Below, piece by piece: positions 1-5,822 of a stretch of 9,518 nucleotides of DNA. The stretch is from the NCBI GenBank assembly GCA_010021705.1, contig RGMU01000048.1, positions 1-9,518 on the forward strand, written 5' to 3'. Below the pieces are notes generated by a model that saw only the letters and a program-made list of their open reading frames with translations, did no database searches and was not told the origin of the DNA. Source of the DNA: Chitinophagia bacterium (GTDB taxonomy: Bacteria > Bacteroidota > Bacteroidia > Chitinophagales > Chitinophagaceae). The translations under genes were made by a program, and so were the position numbers. Within the stretch, counting starts at the first letter, position 1; every line of letters starts with the position of its first letter.

Positions 1-195
1 CTTAACATATCCCTACCGGAGGGTAGCGAAGATGCGAGTATCATATTAACAGATGTTACCGGCAAAGTAGTAGCCACACAGCAAGCCAACACCCTAAGCC
101 AAACGCTCAACCTCTCCGGCTTAGCTAAGGGTAATTATATGCTCACTATTACCACTGCTACCCGCAAGTGGGTAGAGAAGGTGGTGTTGGAGTAA
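1..195 (+). CDS. C-terminal end of a T9SS-secreted protein (type A sorting domain), 5' truncated
   Basis: Only the last 64 codons and the TAA stop are present, read in frame 1 from the window edge, so the function of the main protein cannot be told. The visible part has the typical order of a type A T9SS C-terminal sorting domain: a strand ending in a short turn, then TDVTGKVV, then LNLSGLAKGNYML and a final basic strand ending RKWVEKVVLE. The GLxxGxYxLxI pattern followed by a Lys/Arg-rich last strand is the family hallmark. Such domains are known to direct passage through the outer membrane via the T9SS and are usually cleaved on anchoring to the cell surface. The M1 peptidase at 6369-8348 carries a domain of the same type. 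I am confident of the sorting domain; the passenger is unknown. Confidence 0.88.
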   Translation, partial: LNISLPEGSEDASIILTDVTGKVVATQQANTLSQTLNLSGLAKGNYMLTITTATRKWVEKVVLE

Positions 196-197
196 TT

Positions 198-295
198 GTT
201 TGAACTGTGATTTTTTAGATTTTTGTGAACGATGTGATGGTTTTTGGCAAAAAATATCATAATCATCATTGATTCACAAAAATCTAAGTTCAGAC
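198..295. repeat. Imperfect palindromic intergenic element with GTTTGAACT / AGTTCAGAC ends
   Basis: This 98-base AT-rich palindrome starts two bases after the stop of the preceding gene. The outer arms are GTTTGAAC (198-205) and GTTCAGAC (288-295), which pair apart from one G-T wobble. The inner arms, 215-229 and 273-287 (core TTAGATTTTTGTGAA), are perfectly complementary over 15 bases. The left arm has nine extra bases (206-214, TGTGATTTT) with no partner on the right. The centre holds looser inverted similarity (GATGTGATG against CATCATTGA) around TTTTTGGCAAAAA. From memory, many Bacteroidota genomes carry intergenic palindromes with GTCTGAACTGTGATTTTT-like ends built of GATTTTT/TGTGATT units. 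Assigning this element to that class is inference. It could also act as a 3' stabilising hairpin. Confidence 0.6.
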
Positions 296-298
296 TAT

Positions 299-332
299 AA
301 AAAAGGGCTAACGTAATGGTTAGTCCTTTTTT
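299..332 (+). terminator. Rho-independent terminator, probably bidirectional
   Basis: A 14-base stem (AAAAAAGGGCTAAC, 299-312) pairs with GTTAGTCCTTTTTT (319-332) with a single G-T wobble, around the six-base loop GTAATG. A T run follows on the plus strand, and the matching A run precedes the stem, so it should work in both directions. It lies about 100 bases behind the stop of the T9SS-domain gene and before the response regulator, separating the two transcription units. Confidence 0.85.
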
Positions 333-379
333 GTTTATCACATCTTTGGCATAAAATCCCCACATTACGCGTATTTGTG

Positions 380-387
380 TACCTTTA
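380..387 (+). promoter_or_regulatory. Candidate -7 box of the sigma-54 regulator gene
   Basis: TACCTTTA matches 7 of 8 positions of the Bacteroidota -7 consensus TAnnTTTG. It lies 22 bases before the ATG at 410. I see no convincing TTTG/TTG -33 box at the usual spacing. If the box is used, the in-frame GTG at 377 would be upstream of the transcript, which favours the ATG start. Confidence 0.35.
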
Positions 388-409
388 TACCCTAAACACA
401 GCCACCAAT

Positions 410-1579
410 ATGCCGCTGAATATACTTATAATAGATGATGAAGCCTACAACATTCGCTCGCTAAGTGAACTGCTGAAAATGGAAGGCTACCATACCGACA
501 GTGCCCTAAATGGCGCAGAGGGTATAAAAAAGATAGACGAAAACACCTATGACTGCATATTATGCGACTATAAAATGGCAGGTAAAGACGGCATGGAGGT
601 GTTGGAATATGCGGTTAAAGAAAAACCCGAAACTCCTTTTGTGATGATGAGCGGGCACGGCAACATTCAAACTGCGGTAGAAGCCATTAAAAAGGGGGCT
701 TATAACTATTTAGAGAAGCCCTTAGACATGAACCGCCTGTTTGTAACGCTAAAAAATGCCACTGAAAAGAAAAACCTGACCACCGAGGCAAAGCAGCTTA
801 AAAAACAGCTATCTAAAGGCAGTGCCATTGTAGGTGAAAGCGAAGCCATATTGGAGGTGATGCGCGATATTGATAAGGTAGCACCCATTGATGCCCGCGT
901 GCTGATAACCGGTGAAAACGGGGTGGGTAAAGAATTGGTAGCGCGCCGCATACATGAGCTAAGCAACCGCCGCCAAAAGACCATTATTGAAGTAAATTGT
1001 GCCGCCATACCGGCAGAACTTATTGAAAGCGAACTGTTTGGGCACGAAAAGGGTGCCTTTACGGGTGCTGATAAGCAATACATAGGCAAGTTTGAGCAGG
1101 CACATGGCAGCACCCTTTTCCTTGACGAAATAGGCGATATGAGCCTTAATGCGCAAGCTAAAATGCTGCGCGCCTTGCAAGAAAATAAAATCACCCGCGT
1201 GGGTGGCACTAAAGACATAGCGGTAGATGTGCGCATTATAGCAGCCACCAATAAAAACTTGCAAGCTGAAGCTGCTGCGCAGCGTTTTCGCCTTGACCTT
1301 TATCACCGCCTTAGCGTAGTGCCCATTAAAGTGCCTTCGCTGAATGATAGGCGGAGCGATATACCGCTATTGGCACTCCATTTTTTAACCAAAATAGCCT
1401 CTGACCTCAAGCAGCCGGACAAACAGTTGGCACCGGAAGCACTTACTATGCTCCAAAACAAAAATTGGGGGGGCAACATTCGCGAGCTTCGCAATGCTAT
1501 TGAAAGGCTAATCATATTGGCGGATAATGCTACCATTTCAGCCAAAGATGTAGAAAAATATGTGCTTTCTTTAGACTAA
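410..1579 (+). CDS. Sigma-54-dependent response regulator lacking a C-terminal DNA-binding domain
   Basis: A 389-residue NtrC-type regulator that should remodel RNA polymerase-sigma-54 using ATP once its receiver is phosphorylated. Residues 1-120 are the receiver: acidic pocket D9/D10, phospho-acceptor D53, S81 and K103. Residues about 140-365 are the AAA+ domain: Walker A GENGVGKE (168-175), sigma-54 contact loop GAFTGA (215-220), Walker B TLFLDEIGD (235-243), then AATNKN, FRxDLYHRL and NWGGNIRELRNAIERL. Only about 22 residues follow that last helix, so there is no Fis-type helix-turn-helix; full-length NtrC relatives have a further 60-80 residues. An in-frame GTG at 377 would add 11 residues unlike a receiver start, so I chose the ATG that begins MPLNILIIDDE. 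No histidine kinase lies next to it. Downstream it converges with the minus-strand cluster. The family assignment is firm; target genes are unknown. Confidence 0.95.
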   Translation: MPLNILIIDDEAYNIRSLSELLKMEGYHTDSALNGAEGIKKIDENTYDCILCDYKMAGKDGMEVLEYAVKEKPETPFVMMSGHGNIQTAVEAIKKGAYNYLEKPLDMNRLFVTLKNATEKKNLTTEAKQLKKQLSKGSAIVGESEAILEVMRDIDKVAPIDARVLITGENGVGKELVARRIHELSNRRQKTIIEVNCAAIPAELIESELFGHEKGAFTGADKQYIGKFEQAHGSTLFLDEIGDMSLNAQAKMLRALQENKITRVGGTKDIAVDVRIIAATNKNLQAEAAAQRFRLDLYHRLSVVPIKVPSLNDRRSDIPLLALHFLTKIASDLKQPDKQLAPEALTMLQNKNWGGNIRELRNAIERLIILADNATISAKDVEKYVLSLD

Positions 1580-1697
1580 TTTCGCTGTTGTTCCACAAAT
1601 CACATCATTATGCCAAAAGCCTGTTTTATAGGGGGTCATAAAAACTACCAAAGCCGACAAATACTGTAAAAGACTCCATTTTGAGCTAATAAATTCT

Positions 1698-2318
1698 CTA
1701 ATACCCAAGCGTATAAGAAAAGCCATTACCCGTAAATTGCATTTCGCTCATAATGCGTTGCCACTTTTTGTCGCTTTTTTGGTGTTTGGCGTAGGTAATG
1801 TTGCTGAATAGGAGCATAAACACGCCTTGCAGTGCCATAGCGGTGCCGGCACCGCGGTAGAGGTCTTGTTGGTCGCCTGCGGTTTTGGCTTTGGAGGTGA
1901 GGTATGCGCCATAGCCTGCGGTAAGGGCACTGATGCCCATGGTGGCTAAGAGGTGGTTTTTGTTGCCGGAGTATAGATTGTAGGCTTGTGTGCTGCCGTA
2001 GTGTGTTTTGCTTTGGTGGCGGCACTGCAATAGCCAATAGCCTGAAAAAGCGGTTTGCACTAAGCCAAAGGCAATGCCGGTTTGGTAAAAATAGCGGGTA
2101 TCGGGTTGGGTGGCTGCTATTGCGCCTATAGTGCCTGCTGCGGTGCTTATTAGCCCGCCTGTGCCTAAAAGTATTGCTCCATTGGCATTGACCAATATGC
2201 GCTCTTGGTGGTAGGCTGCAATGGTGTCTCTAAAAGAAATAGCCCCGCCTTGCGCCTGCGCCGGAGGTGCAAGCCATGTATAAAAACCTATTGTTATAAA
2301 AAAGAGGACTACTTTCAA
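1698..2318 (-). CDS. Small exported membrane protein, four predicted helices, uncharacterised (DUF6992-like)
   Basis: A 206-residue protein of unknown function. It begins with a clear signal peptide (basic K2, hydrophobic 3-16, cleavage near A22/Q23 in PAQAQ). Hydrophobic segments follow at roughly 47-69, 82-98, 124-141 and 159-178. The pattern YHQERILVNANG, then RYFYQTGIAFG, then RGAGTAMALQGVFMLLF resembles a Bacteroidota family I recall as DUF6992; that is from memory. The start is TTG: the nearest upstream in-frame codons give no better initiator, and TTG places the signal peptide exactly at the N-terminus. It starts 11 bases after the stop of the pyruvate kinase gene on the same strand, so the two are probably co-transcribed, but nothing in the protein suggests a role in glycolysis. 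Confidence 0.78.
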   Translation of the reverse strand: MKVVLFFITIGFYTWLAPPAQAQGGAISFRDTIAAYHQERILVNANGAILLGTGGLISTAAGTIGAIAATQPDTRYFYQTGIAFGLVQTAFSGYWLLQCRHQSKTHYGSTQAYNLYSGNKNHLLATMGISALTAGYGAYLTSKAKTAGDQQDLYRGAGTAMALQGVFMLLFSNITYAKHQKSDKKWQRIMSEMQFTGNGFSYTLGY

Positions 2319-2329
2319 TATGGCAGTGC

Positions 2330-3751
2330 TTATTTTACTTTGGTAATTTTAAGCATATTGGTGGGCTTATGCTCATGTACGGGGGTGCTGCCGGTATTCA
2401 CTATGACATCGCCGGATTGTAGTAGCCCCATGCTTTTGAGTATATCTATTTGGTCGTTTATGGTTTCGTCTATGTTTTCTTCTTTGTTGTAGTAAAAGGC
2501 AGTAACGCCCCAGCTAAGGCTAAGCTGGTTGATAAGGGACGGATTTTTGGTGAAGATATAGAGCGGTGCGTGGGGGCGGAAGCTGGACAGCATAAAGCCG
2601 GTATAGCCGCTTTGGGTCATGCCGATAAGGGCATTTGCCTTTACTGATTTGGCTATTTCGCAGGCACTATAGCACAGGGCATCGCTAAGGAAGGAGGGCG
2701 AATGCGGCTGTGGCACAAGGTTGCGGTTATATACAATGTCTTCTTTTTCAACTTCGCGAATAATGTTTGCCATAGTGCGCACTACTAATGACGGATATTG
2801 CCCCATGGCGGTTTCGCCACTTAGCATAACGGCATCTGCGCCTTCTAACACGGCATTTGCCACGTCTGTAATTTCGCTACGGTTGGGGCGGGTGCGGTCT
2901 ATCATGCTTTCCATCATTTGGGTGGCAATAATCACGGGTTTAGCACGGTGAATACACTTGCGCACAATGTTTTTTTGTATCATAGGCACTTGCTCTAAGG
3001 GTAGCTCCACGCCTAAGTCACCCCTTGCCACCATTACGGCATCGCTTGCCAATATTATTTCGCGTATGTGCACCAAAGCCTCCGGCTTTTCAATTTTCGA
3101 CACAATTTTGGCATTGCTGTTTTTGCTCTTCAAAATGGCTCTTAATTCATGCACATCTTGGGGCTTTCTTACAAAGGACAGGGCTACCCAGTCAATGTCT
3201 TGGCTGATGATGAAGTCTATATCGCGCAGGTCTTTGTCTGATAGCGAGGGTAGGGAAATGGCTGTTTCGGGCAGGTTTACACCTTTTTTAGACGATAGCA
3301 CGCCATTGGTTAGTACTTCTACTTTTACGCGGTTGTCGGGTGTAATTTCGCGCACCAATACTTCTATTTTACCATCGTCTAACAGTATTTTTTCATTTAC
3401 TTTAACGTCTGCCGAAAAGGACGGATAGCTAATGTAAATATTGTCAAGCGTGCCGATACATTTTTCGTTGGTAAAGTAAAAATGGTCGCCTTTTTTGAGG
3501 TCTAATTCGTTGTTGGCAATGTCGCCCACGCGTAGTTTAGGACCTTGCAGGTCGGCAAGTATGGCAATGTGAAACGGAAATTCTTCGTTAATGGCTTTAA
3601 TGTGGTCTATAACCGCTTTGTGCTGCTCATGCGTTCCGTGAGAAAAGTTGAGGCGGAACACATTTACGCCGGCATGTACAAGGTCAAGCAACTTGTCGTA
3701 GGTGTTGCTGGCGGGACCAACGGTGGCAATAATTTTGGTTTTGTGTAGCAT
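2330..3751 (-). CDS. pyk: Pyruvate kinase
   Basis: This cytoplasmic enzyme converts phosphoenolpyruvate and ADP to pyruvate and ATP, the last step of glycolysis. The 473-residue length is normal for the bacterial enzyme. Visible landmarks are TKIIATVGPAS at the start; active-site R33, N35 and S37 in FRLNFSHG; D67 and K72 in LADLQGPKLRVG; a B domain at about 75-165; the signature KIVSKIEKPEAL with catalytic K219 and metal ligand E221; metal ligand D245 in MVARGDLGVELP; then IATQMMESM and LSGETAMGQYP. The C-terminal domain ends in NTGSTPVHEHKPTNMLKI, with no extra phosphotransferase-like domain. All key residues are present. The ATG is well placed behind a TACTTTTG box. The small membrane protein gene follows 11 bases after the stop. 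I use the general symbol because the isozyme type cannot be decided here. Confidence 0.98.
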   Translation of the reverse strand: MLHKTKIIATVGPASNTYDKLLDLVHAGVNVFRLNFSHGTHEQHKAVIDHIKAINEEFPFHIAILADLQGPKLRVGDIANNELDLKKGDHFYFTNEKCIGTLDNIYISYPSFSADVKVNEKILLDDGKIEVLVREITPDNRVKVEVLTNGVLSSKKGVNLPETAISLPSLSDKDLRDIDFIISQDIDWVALSFVRKPQDVHELRAILKSKNSNAKIVSKIEKPEALVHIREIILASDAVMVARGDLGVELPLEQVPMIQKNIVRKCIHRAKPVIIATQMMESMIDRTRPNRSEITDVANAVLEGADAVMLSGETAMGQYPSLVVRTMANIIREVEKEDIVYNRNLVPQPHSPSFLSDALCYSACEIAKSVKANALIGMTQSGYTGFMLSSFRPHAPLYIFTKNPSLINQLSLSWGVTAFYYNKEENIDETINDQIDILKSMGLLQSGDVIVNTGSTPVHEHKPTNMLKITKVK

Positions 3752-3772
3752 GGTAGTTTGCCGTATTTATGG

Positions 3773-3780
3773 CAAAAGTA
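3773..3780 (-). promoter_or_regulatory. Candidate -7 box of pyk
   Basis: On the minus strand TACTTTTG is a full match to the Bacteroidota -7 consensus TAnnTTTG. Its inner edge is 21 bases before the pyk ATG. The -33 region has no clear TTG. It lies in the 77-base gap after the CAP-domain gene, so pyk can be transcribed separately from the genes upstream of it. Confidence 0.5.
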
Positions 3781-3828
3781 CTGAAGCCTGCCACTATATT
3801 TATTACCTTATTCTTATGGTTTTGTTAA

Positions 3829-4311
3829 TTATAGTTTAACAAATATTTGTGTGTAGTAAAGTGTGCCTGCCTTTGAGGCAGCAATGCCTATGCCAATGTG
3901 GGTAAAATTGCCTTCTATGTTTTTGCGATGGTCGGGGCTGTTGAGCCACATTTGGAACACTTCTTGGGCTGTTTTAGCTCCAAAGGCTACATTTTCGCCA
4001 AATCCGGTGGCTTCTTTTTCTTTTTTTCTTATTGCCTGCACTCTATTGCTAAACCCGTCATGCCCAAATTGGGTGGTTTTATTTGCCATGTTTTCTGTGT
4101 GTTTTTGTGCCTCTGCGCCGGCAAGGCTATGGGAGGTAAGGGGGGCAAGGTGAAGGCTGTCGCGGTGCCGGTTTACCAATTTAATGATTTCTGCCTTTAG
4201 GGCACTATAATCAGGCTTTAGCATGGCTTTAGCCTTTTTTATGGGCAAAAGTAGGAGTAGCGTAATAATCAACAGCAGGGTGGAAATATTAATTACCGGT
4301 ATTTTGTTCAT
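3829..4311 (-). CDS. CAP/SCP-domain exported protein (YkwD-like)
   Basis: A 160-residue single-domain member of the CAP superfamily (cysteine-rich secretory proteins, antigen 5, PR-1). Bacterial members are exported and mostly of unknown biochemical role. An N-terminal hydrophobic segment (about 6-24) followed by KKAKA suggests a signal peptide or membrane anchor. The CAP domain covers about 38-160: LVNRHRDSLHLAPL, H71, FGHDGFSNRV with H84, GFGENVAFG with E106, and MWLNSPDHRKNIEGNFTHIGIGIA with H128. These supply the conserved His/Glu cavity residues. The ATG at 4311 is preferred over an in-frame TTG at 4323, because the TTG would fall right at the predicted transcription start of the TACCTTTG promoter. 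No cysteines are visible in the domain, as is usual for bacterial forms. Confidence 0.92.
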   Translation of the reverse strand: MNKIPVINISTLLLIITLLLLLPIKKAKAMLKPDYSALKAEIIKLVNRHRDSLHLAPLTSHSLAGAEAQKHTENMANKTTQFGHDGFSNRVQAIRKKEKEATGFGENVAFGAKTAQEVFQMWLNSPDHRKNIEGNFTHIGIGIAASKAGTLYYTQIFVKL

Positions 4312-4317
4312 GCAGCG

Positions 4318-4385
4318 CAGCAAATATTACACAAAGGTAGGTAATATTAGGGAAACATGTGCCCTATCCGCTATAATATTTGCTG
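4318..4385. repeat. Perfect 12-base inverted repeat bracketing the CAP-gene promoter
   Basis: CAGCAAATATTA (4318-4329) is exactly complementary to TAATATTTGCTG (4374-4385), with 44 bases between. A third related palindrome, TAATATTA, lies inside at 4342-4349. The -7 box at 4332-4339 sits just inside the left arm, and the left arm would be in or at the start of the CAP-gene transcript. An operator role is inference from position; chance is possible in AT-rich DNA. Confidence 0.5.
4332..4339 (-). promoter_or_regulatory. Candidate -7 box of the CAP-domain gene
   Basis: On the minus strand TACCTTTG is a perfect match to TAnnTTTG, with 20 bases between it and the ATG at 4311. No good -33 box is visible. 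The box lies between the arms of a perfect 12-base inverted repeat (4318-4385) that may be an operator. Confidence 0.5.
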
Positions 4386-4439
4386 GTTAAAAAGCGTGTG
4401 GGGTTTATGCTCGCCATTTGCTGCCAGGCGGTATTGTTT

Positions 4440-5540
4440 TTAACGCTTAACGGGTAATACCTTTTTCAACAAATCGAACCAAAACGGAGCACCTAAGCTA
4501 CCGGCAAAGGCACTTAATAAATAGCCAATCAGCTTAGTTAGCAAATAGATAATCCACACCCAAACAGATTTCTTTTCTATTGGCTTAGCACCGGTATTTT
4601 TACCTATTTCACTCATCAAATTATAGGAAAACCCCACAGGCAGTTCTGCTGTTTTTGCTAAAGAGTCCATTTCTTTAAGGTAAAACGTGAGGGAGTCTAA
4701 TTTTTCCTGCGTTTTAGCCATAGCGACTGTATCTACTTTGGCTTTGTCGCTATCTGCGTTATCCGGCGTGGCAGAACCTTGTGCAATTAATGTAGAGTCT
4801 GTTTTGCGCTGCTGCTCCACTAATCTTTCAATGTTGGTGCTGTTGTTTTCGTAATGGCTAAATATGGCTTTTCTGGTATTTTCATTACCTTTCAATAAGT
4901 CAAATAGCTGCACACTATCTACATTCACTATGATTGCCAAAATAAGTGCCAGCCAAAAAATGCGCTGCCTTGTTTTTTTCTTATACCACACCCCTATCCG
5001 CTTTTGCAAGCCTTCATACCAATCGTCTATATTAGCGTGCAGCGCAAGGTACAGCTTAGCCTCGTTTATAGTGTTATCGGGGTTCATGGAGGCTGCTTCG
5101 GCATTGCTAAGGGCAGCTTTTAGCATACCTACCAAATTGCCTGGTTCTAATTGGTGAACGGCTGTGTAGAGTCGATTAAGCAATGGGTTATTGTACCGCT
5201 GCGGAGTGTTTTCCGTTTGCTGCATTTTAGCTGCATGGGTATCGCTCACCACGTCTATTAGTGCTTTAGTAAATGTAGCATTGCTAATTTCTCCGGCAGG
5301 CTTGTTTTCACTTCTACTAAGCATTTCTACAGAGCTGTGCATATACACCAACGAAGCCCAATTTATGCCATTGGCTTTGTCGTGTAGCTGATTGAACAAT
5401 TGCTTTTTCATAAATTTGCCCTTCTCTGATAGCCAAGAAGTGCTTGCATCATAAATCATGCTGCAAATCAGTGCAAAGAGCATCCAAACAATACCTACTG
5501 CCAATAGTGCCGATAAAAACGGAATGCTGTCAAAGTTCAT
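4440..5540 (-). CDS. Uncharacterised three-helix membrane protein with WYKKKTR...NVDS and LGAPFWFDLL motifs
   Basis: A 366-residue inner-membrane protein whose function I do not recognise. Helix 1 spans about 8-30, helix 2 about 194-213 and helix 3 about 326-348. The basic stretch WYKKKTRQR before helix 2 and the basic end KKVLPVKR place residues 31-193 and the C-terminus in the cytoplasm by the positive-inside rule. That leaves 214-325, which is hydrophilic and partly coiled-coil-like (TQEKLDSLTFYLKEMDSL), in the periplasm. The motifs WYEGLQKRIGVWYKKKT, ILAIIVNVDSV and LGAPFWFDLL (349-358) recall larger hypothetical membrane proteins in other phyla with SGWYKR...LNVDT...LGAPFWFDLLNKL; this is from memory. 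The ATG at 5540 starts a sensible first helix. A TAATTTTC sequence at 5563-5570 (minus strand) is a weak candidate -7 box. It is the first gene of the minus-strand cluster, 128 bases before the CAP gene. Confidence 0.85.
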   Translation of the reverse strand: MNFDSIPFLSALLAVGIVWMLFALICSMIYDASTSWLSEKGKFMKKQLFNQLHDKANGINWASLVYMHSSVEMLSRSENKPAGEISNATFTKALIDVVSDTHAAKMQQTENTPQRYNNPLLNRLYTAVHQLEPGNLVGMLKAALSNAEAASMNPDNTINEAKLYLALHANIDDWYEGLQKRIGVWYKKKTRQRIFWLALILAIIVNVDSVQLFDLLKGNENTRKAIFSHYENNSTNIERLVEQQRKTDSTLIAQGSATPDNADSDKAKVDTVAMAKTQEKLDSLTFYLKEMDSLAKTAELPVGFSYNLMSEIGKNTGAKPIEKKSVWVWIIYLLTKLIGYLLSAFAGSLGAPFWFDLLKKVLPVKR

Positions 5541-5622
5541 TGTTAATGTTATTTAAGCGTGAGAAAATTATTTTTAAAAATTGGTGCTGTAAGGGTGGTG
5601 TATTTTTAACATTTATTTTTTT

Positions 5623-5669
5623 AAATTGGATACAAAAAATTTTTACACACCATAAATTGGATATAAAAA
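5623..5669. repeat. Direct repeat AAATTGGATAyAAAAA, two copies
   Basis: Copies at 5623-5638 and 5654-5669 match at 15 of 16 positions and start 31 bases apart, about three helical turns. The shorter core AAATTGG recurs at 5578-5584 and 5686-5692. All four lie in the AT-rich divergent region between the minus-strand membrane protein and the plus-strand lipoprotein. They could be regulator binding sites or low-complexity coincidence. Confidence 0.4.
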
Positions 5670-5708
5670 CATGCCCATAGCCACAAAATTGGGGGGTATT
5701 TTTGTGAA

Positions 5709-5759
5709 AAAGCAAAAAAAGTGAGGCAGAAAAATCTATGATAGAACGTTTATCTGCCT
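5709..5759 (-). terminator. Hairpin with a minus-strand T run (terminator-like)
   Basis: AGGCAGAAAAA (5724-5734) pairs with TTTATCTGCCT (5749-5759) at 10 of 11 positions around a 14-base loop. Read on the minus strand, the stem is followed by CAC and then seven T residues, a GC, and another T run (5709-5720), as in an intrinsic terminator. Read on the plus strand there is no T run. No minus-strand gene ends here; the nearest one starts 180 bases further on at 5540. It could be an attenuator or a stop for antisense transcripts. Confidence 0.45.
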
Positions 5760-5788
5760 GTGATAGAACATTATACCGCAGATTTTAG

Positions 5789-5796
5789 TAGTTTTG
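5789..5796 (+). promoter_or_regulatory. Candidate -7 box of the lipoprotein gene
   Basis: TAGTTTTG fully matches TAnnTTTG and lies 26 bases before the ATG at 5823. No clear -33 box is seen. Two copies of TGATAGAAC (5739-5747 and 5761-5769) lie just upstream. Confidence 0.45.
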
Positions 5797-5822
5797 CGGG
5801 TTATAAACATTGCTGTTTCGTT

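Noticed and set aside
377..409. In-frame GTG start adding 11 residues to the sigma-54 regulator
   Set aside because: The extra residues do not look like a receiver start, and the GTG lies just upstream of the likely -7 box at 380-387; the ATG at 410 gives the usual MPLNILIIDDE opening.
706..1251. Long open frame on the minus strand inside the sigma-54 regulator (181 codons)
   Set aside because: It is fully antisense to a gene with all its family motifs; its Ser/Ala/Arg-rich translation has no domain signs.
1624..1643. TTTTAT/ATAAAA stem in the convergent gap between the regulator and the minus-strand cluster
   Set aside because: Only six A/T pairs with an eight-base loop and no T run; too weak to call a terminator, so no clear terminator is assigned to either converging gene.
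2711..2724. TGGCAC-AAGG-TTGC, resembling a sigma-54 -24/-12 promoter
   Set aside because: The spacer is one base too short (four instead of five), and the site lies inside the pyk coding region, pointing antisense.
2958..3428. Open frame of 156 codons on the plus strand inside pyk
   Set aside because: Antisense shadow of the conserved pyruvate kinase coding sequence, with low-complexity Ser/Thr-rich translation and no start context.
4309..4323. TTG start at 4323 for the CAP-domain protein
   Set aside because: It would coincide with the predicted transcription start of the perfect -7 box; the ATG four codons later gives a better N-terminus.
5530..5715. 61-codon minus-strand frame overlapping the start of the membrane protein gene
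   Set aside because: AT-rich intergenic translation (Lys/Asn/Phe-rich) with no recognisable motif; it overlaps the true start in another frame.
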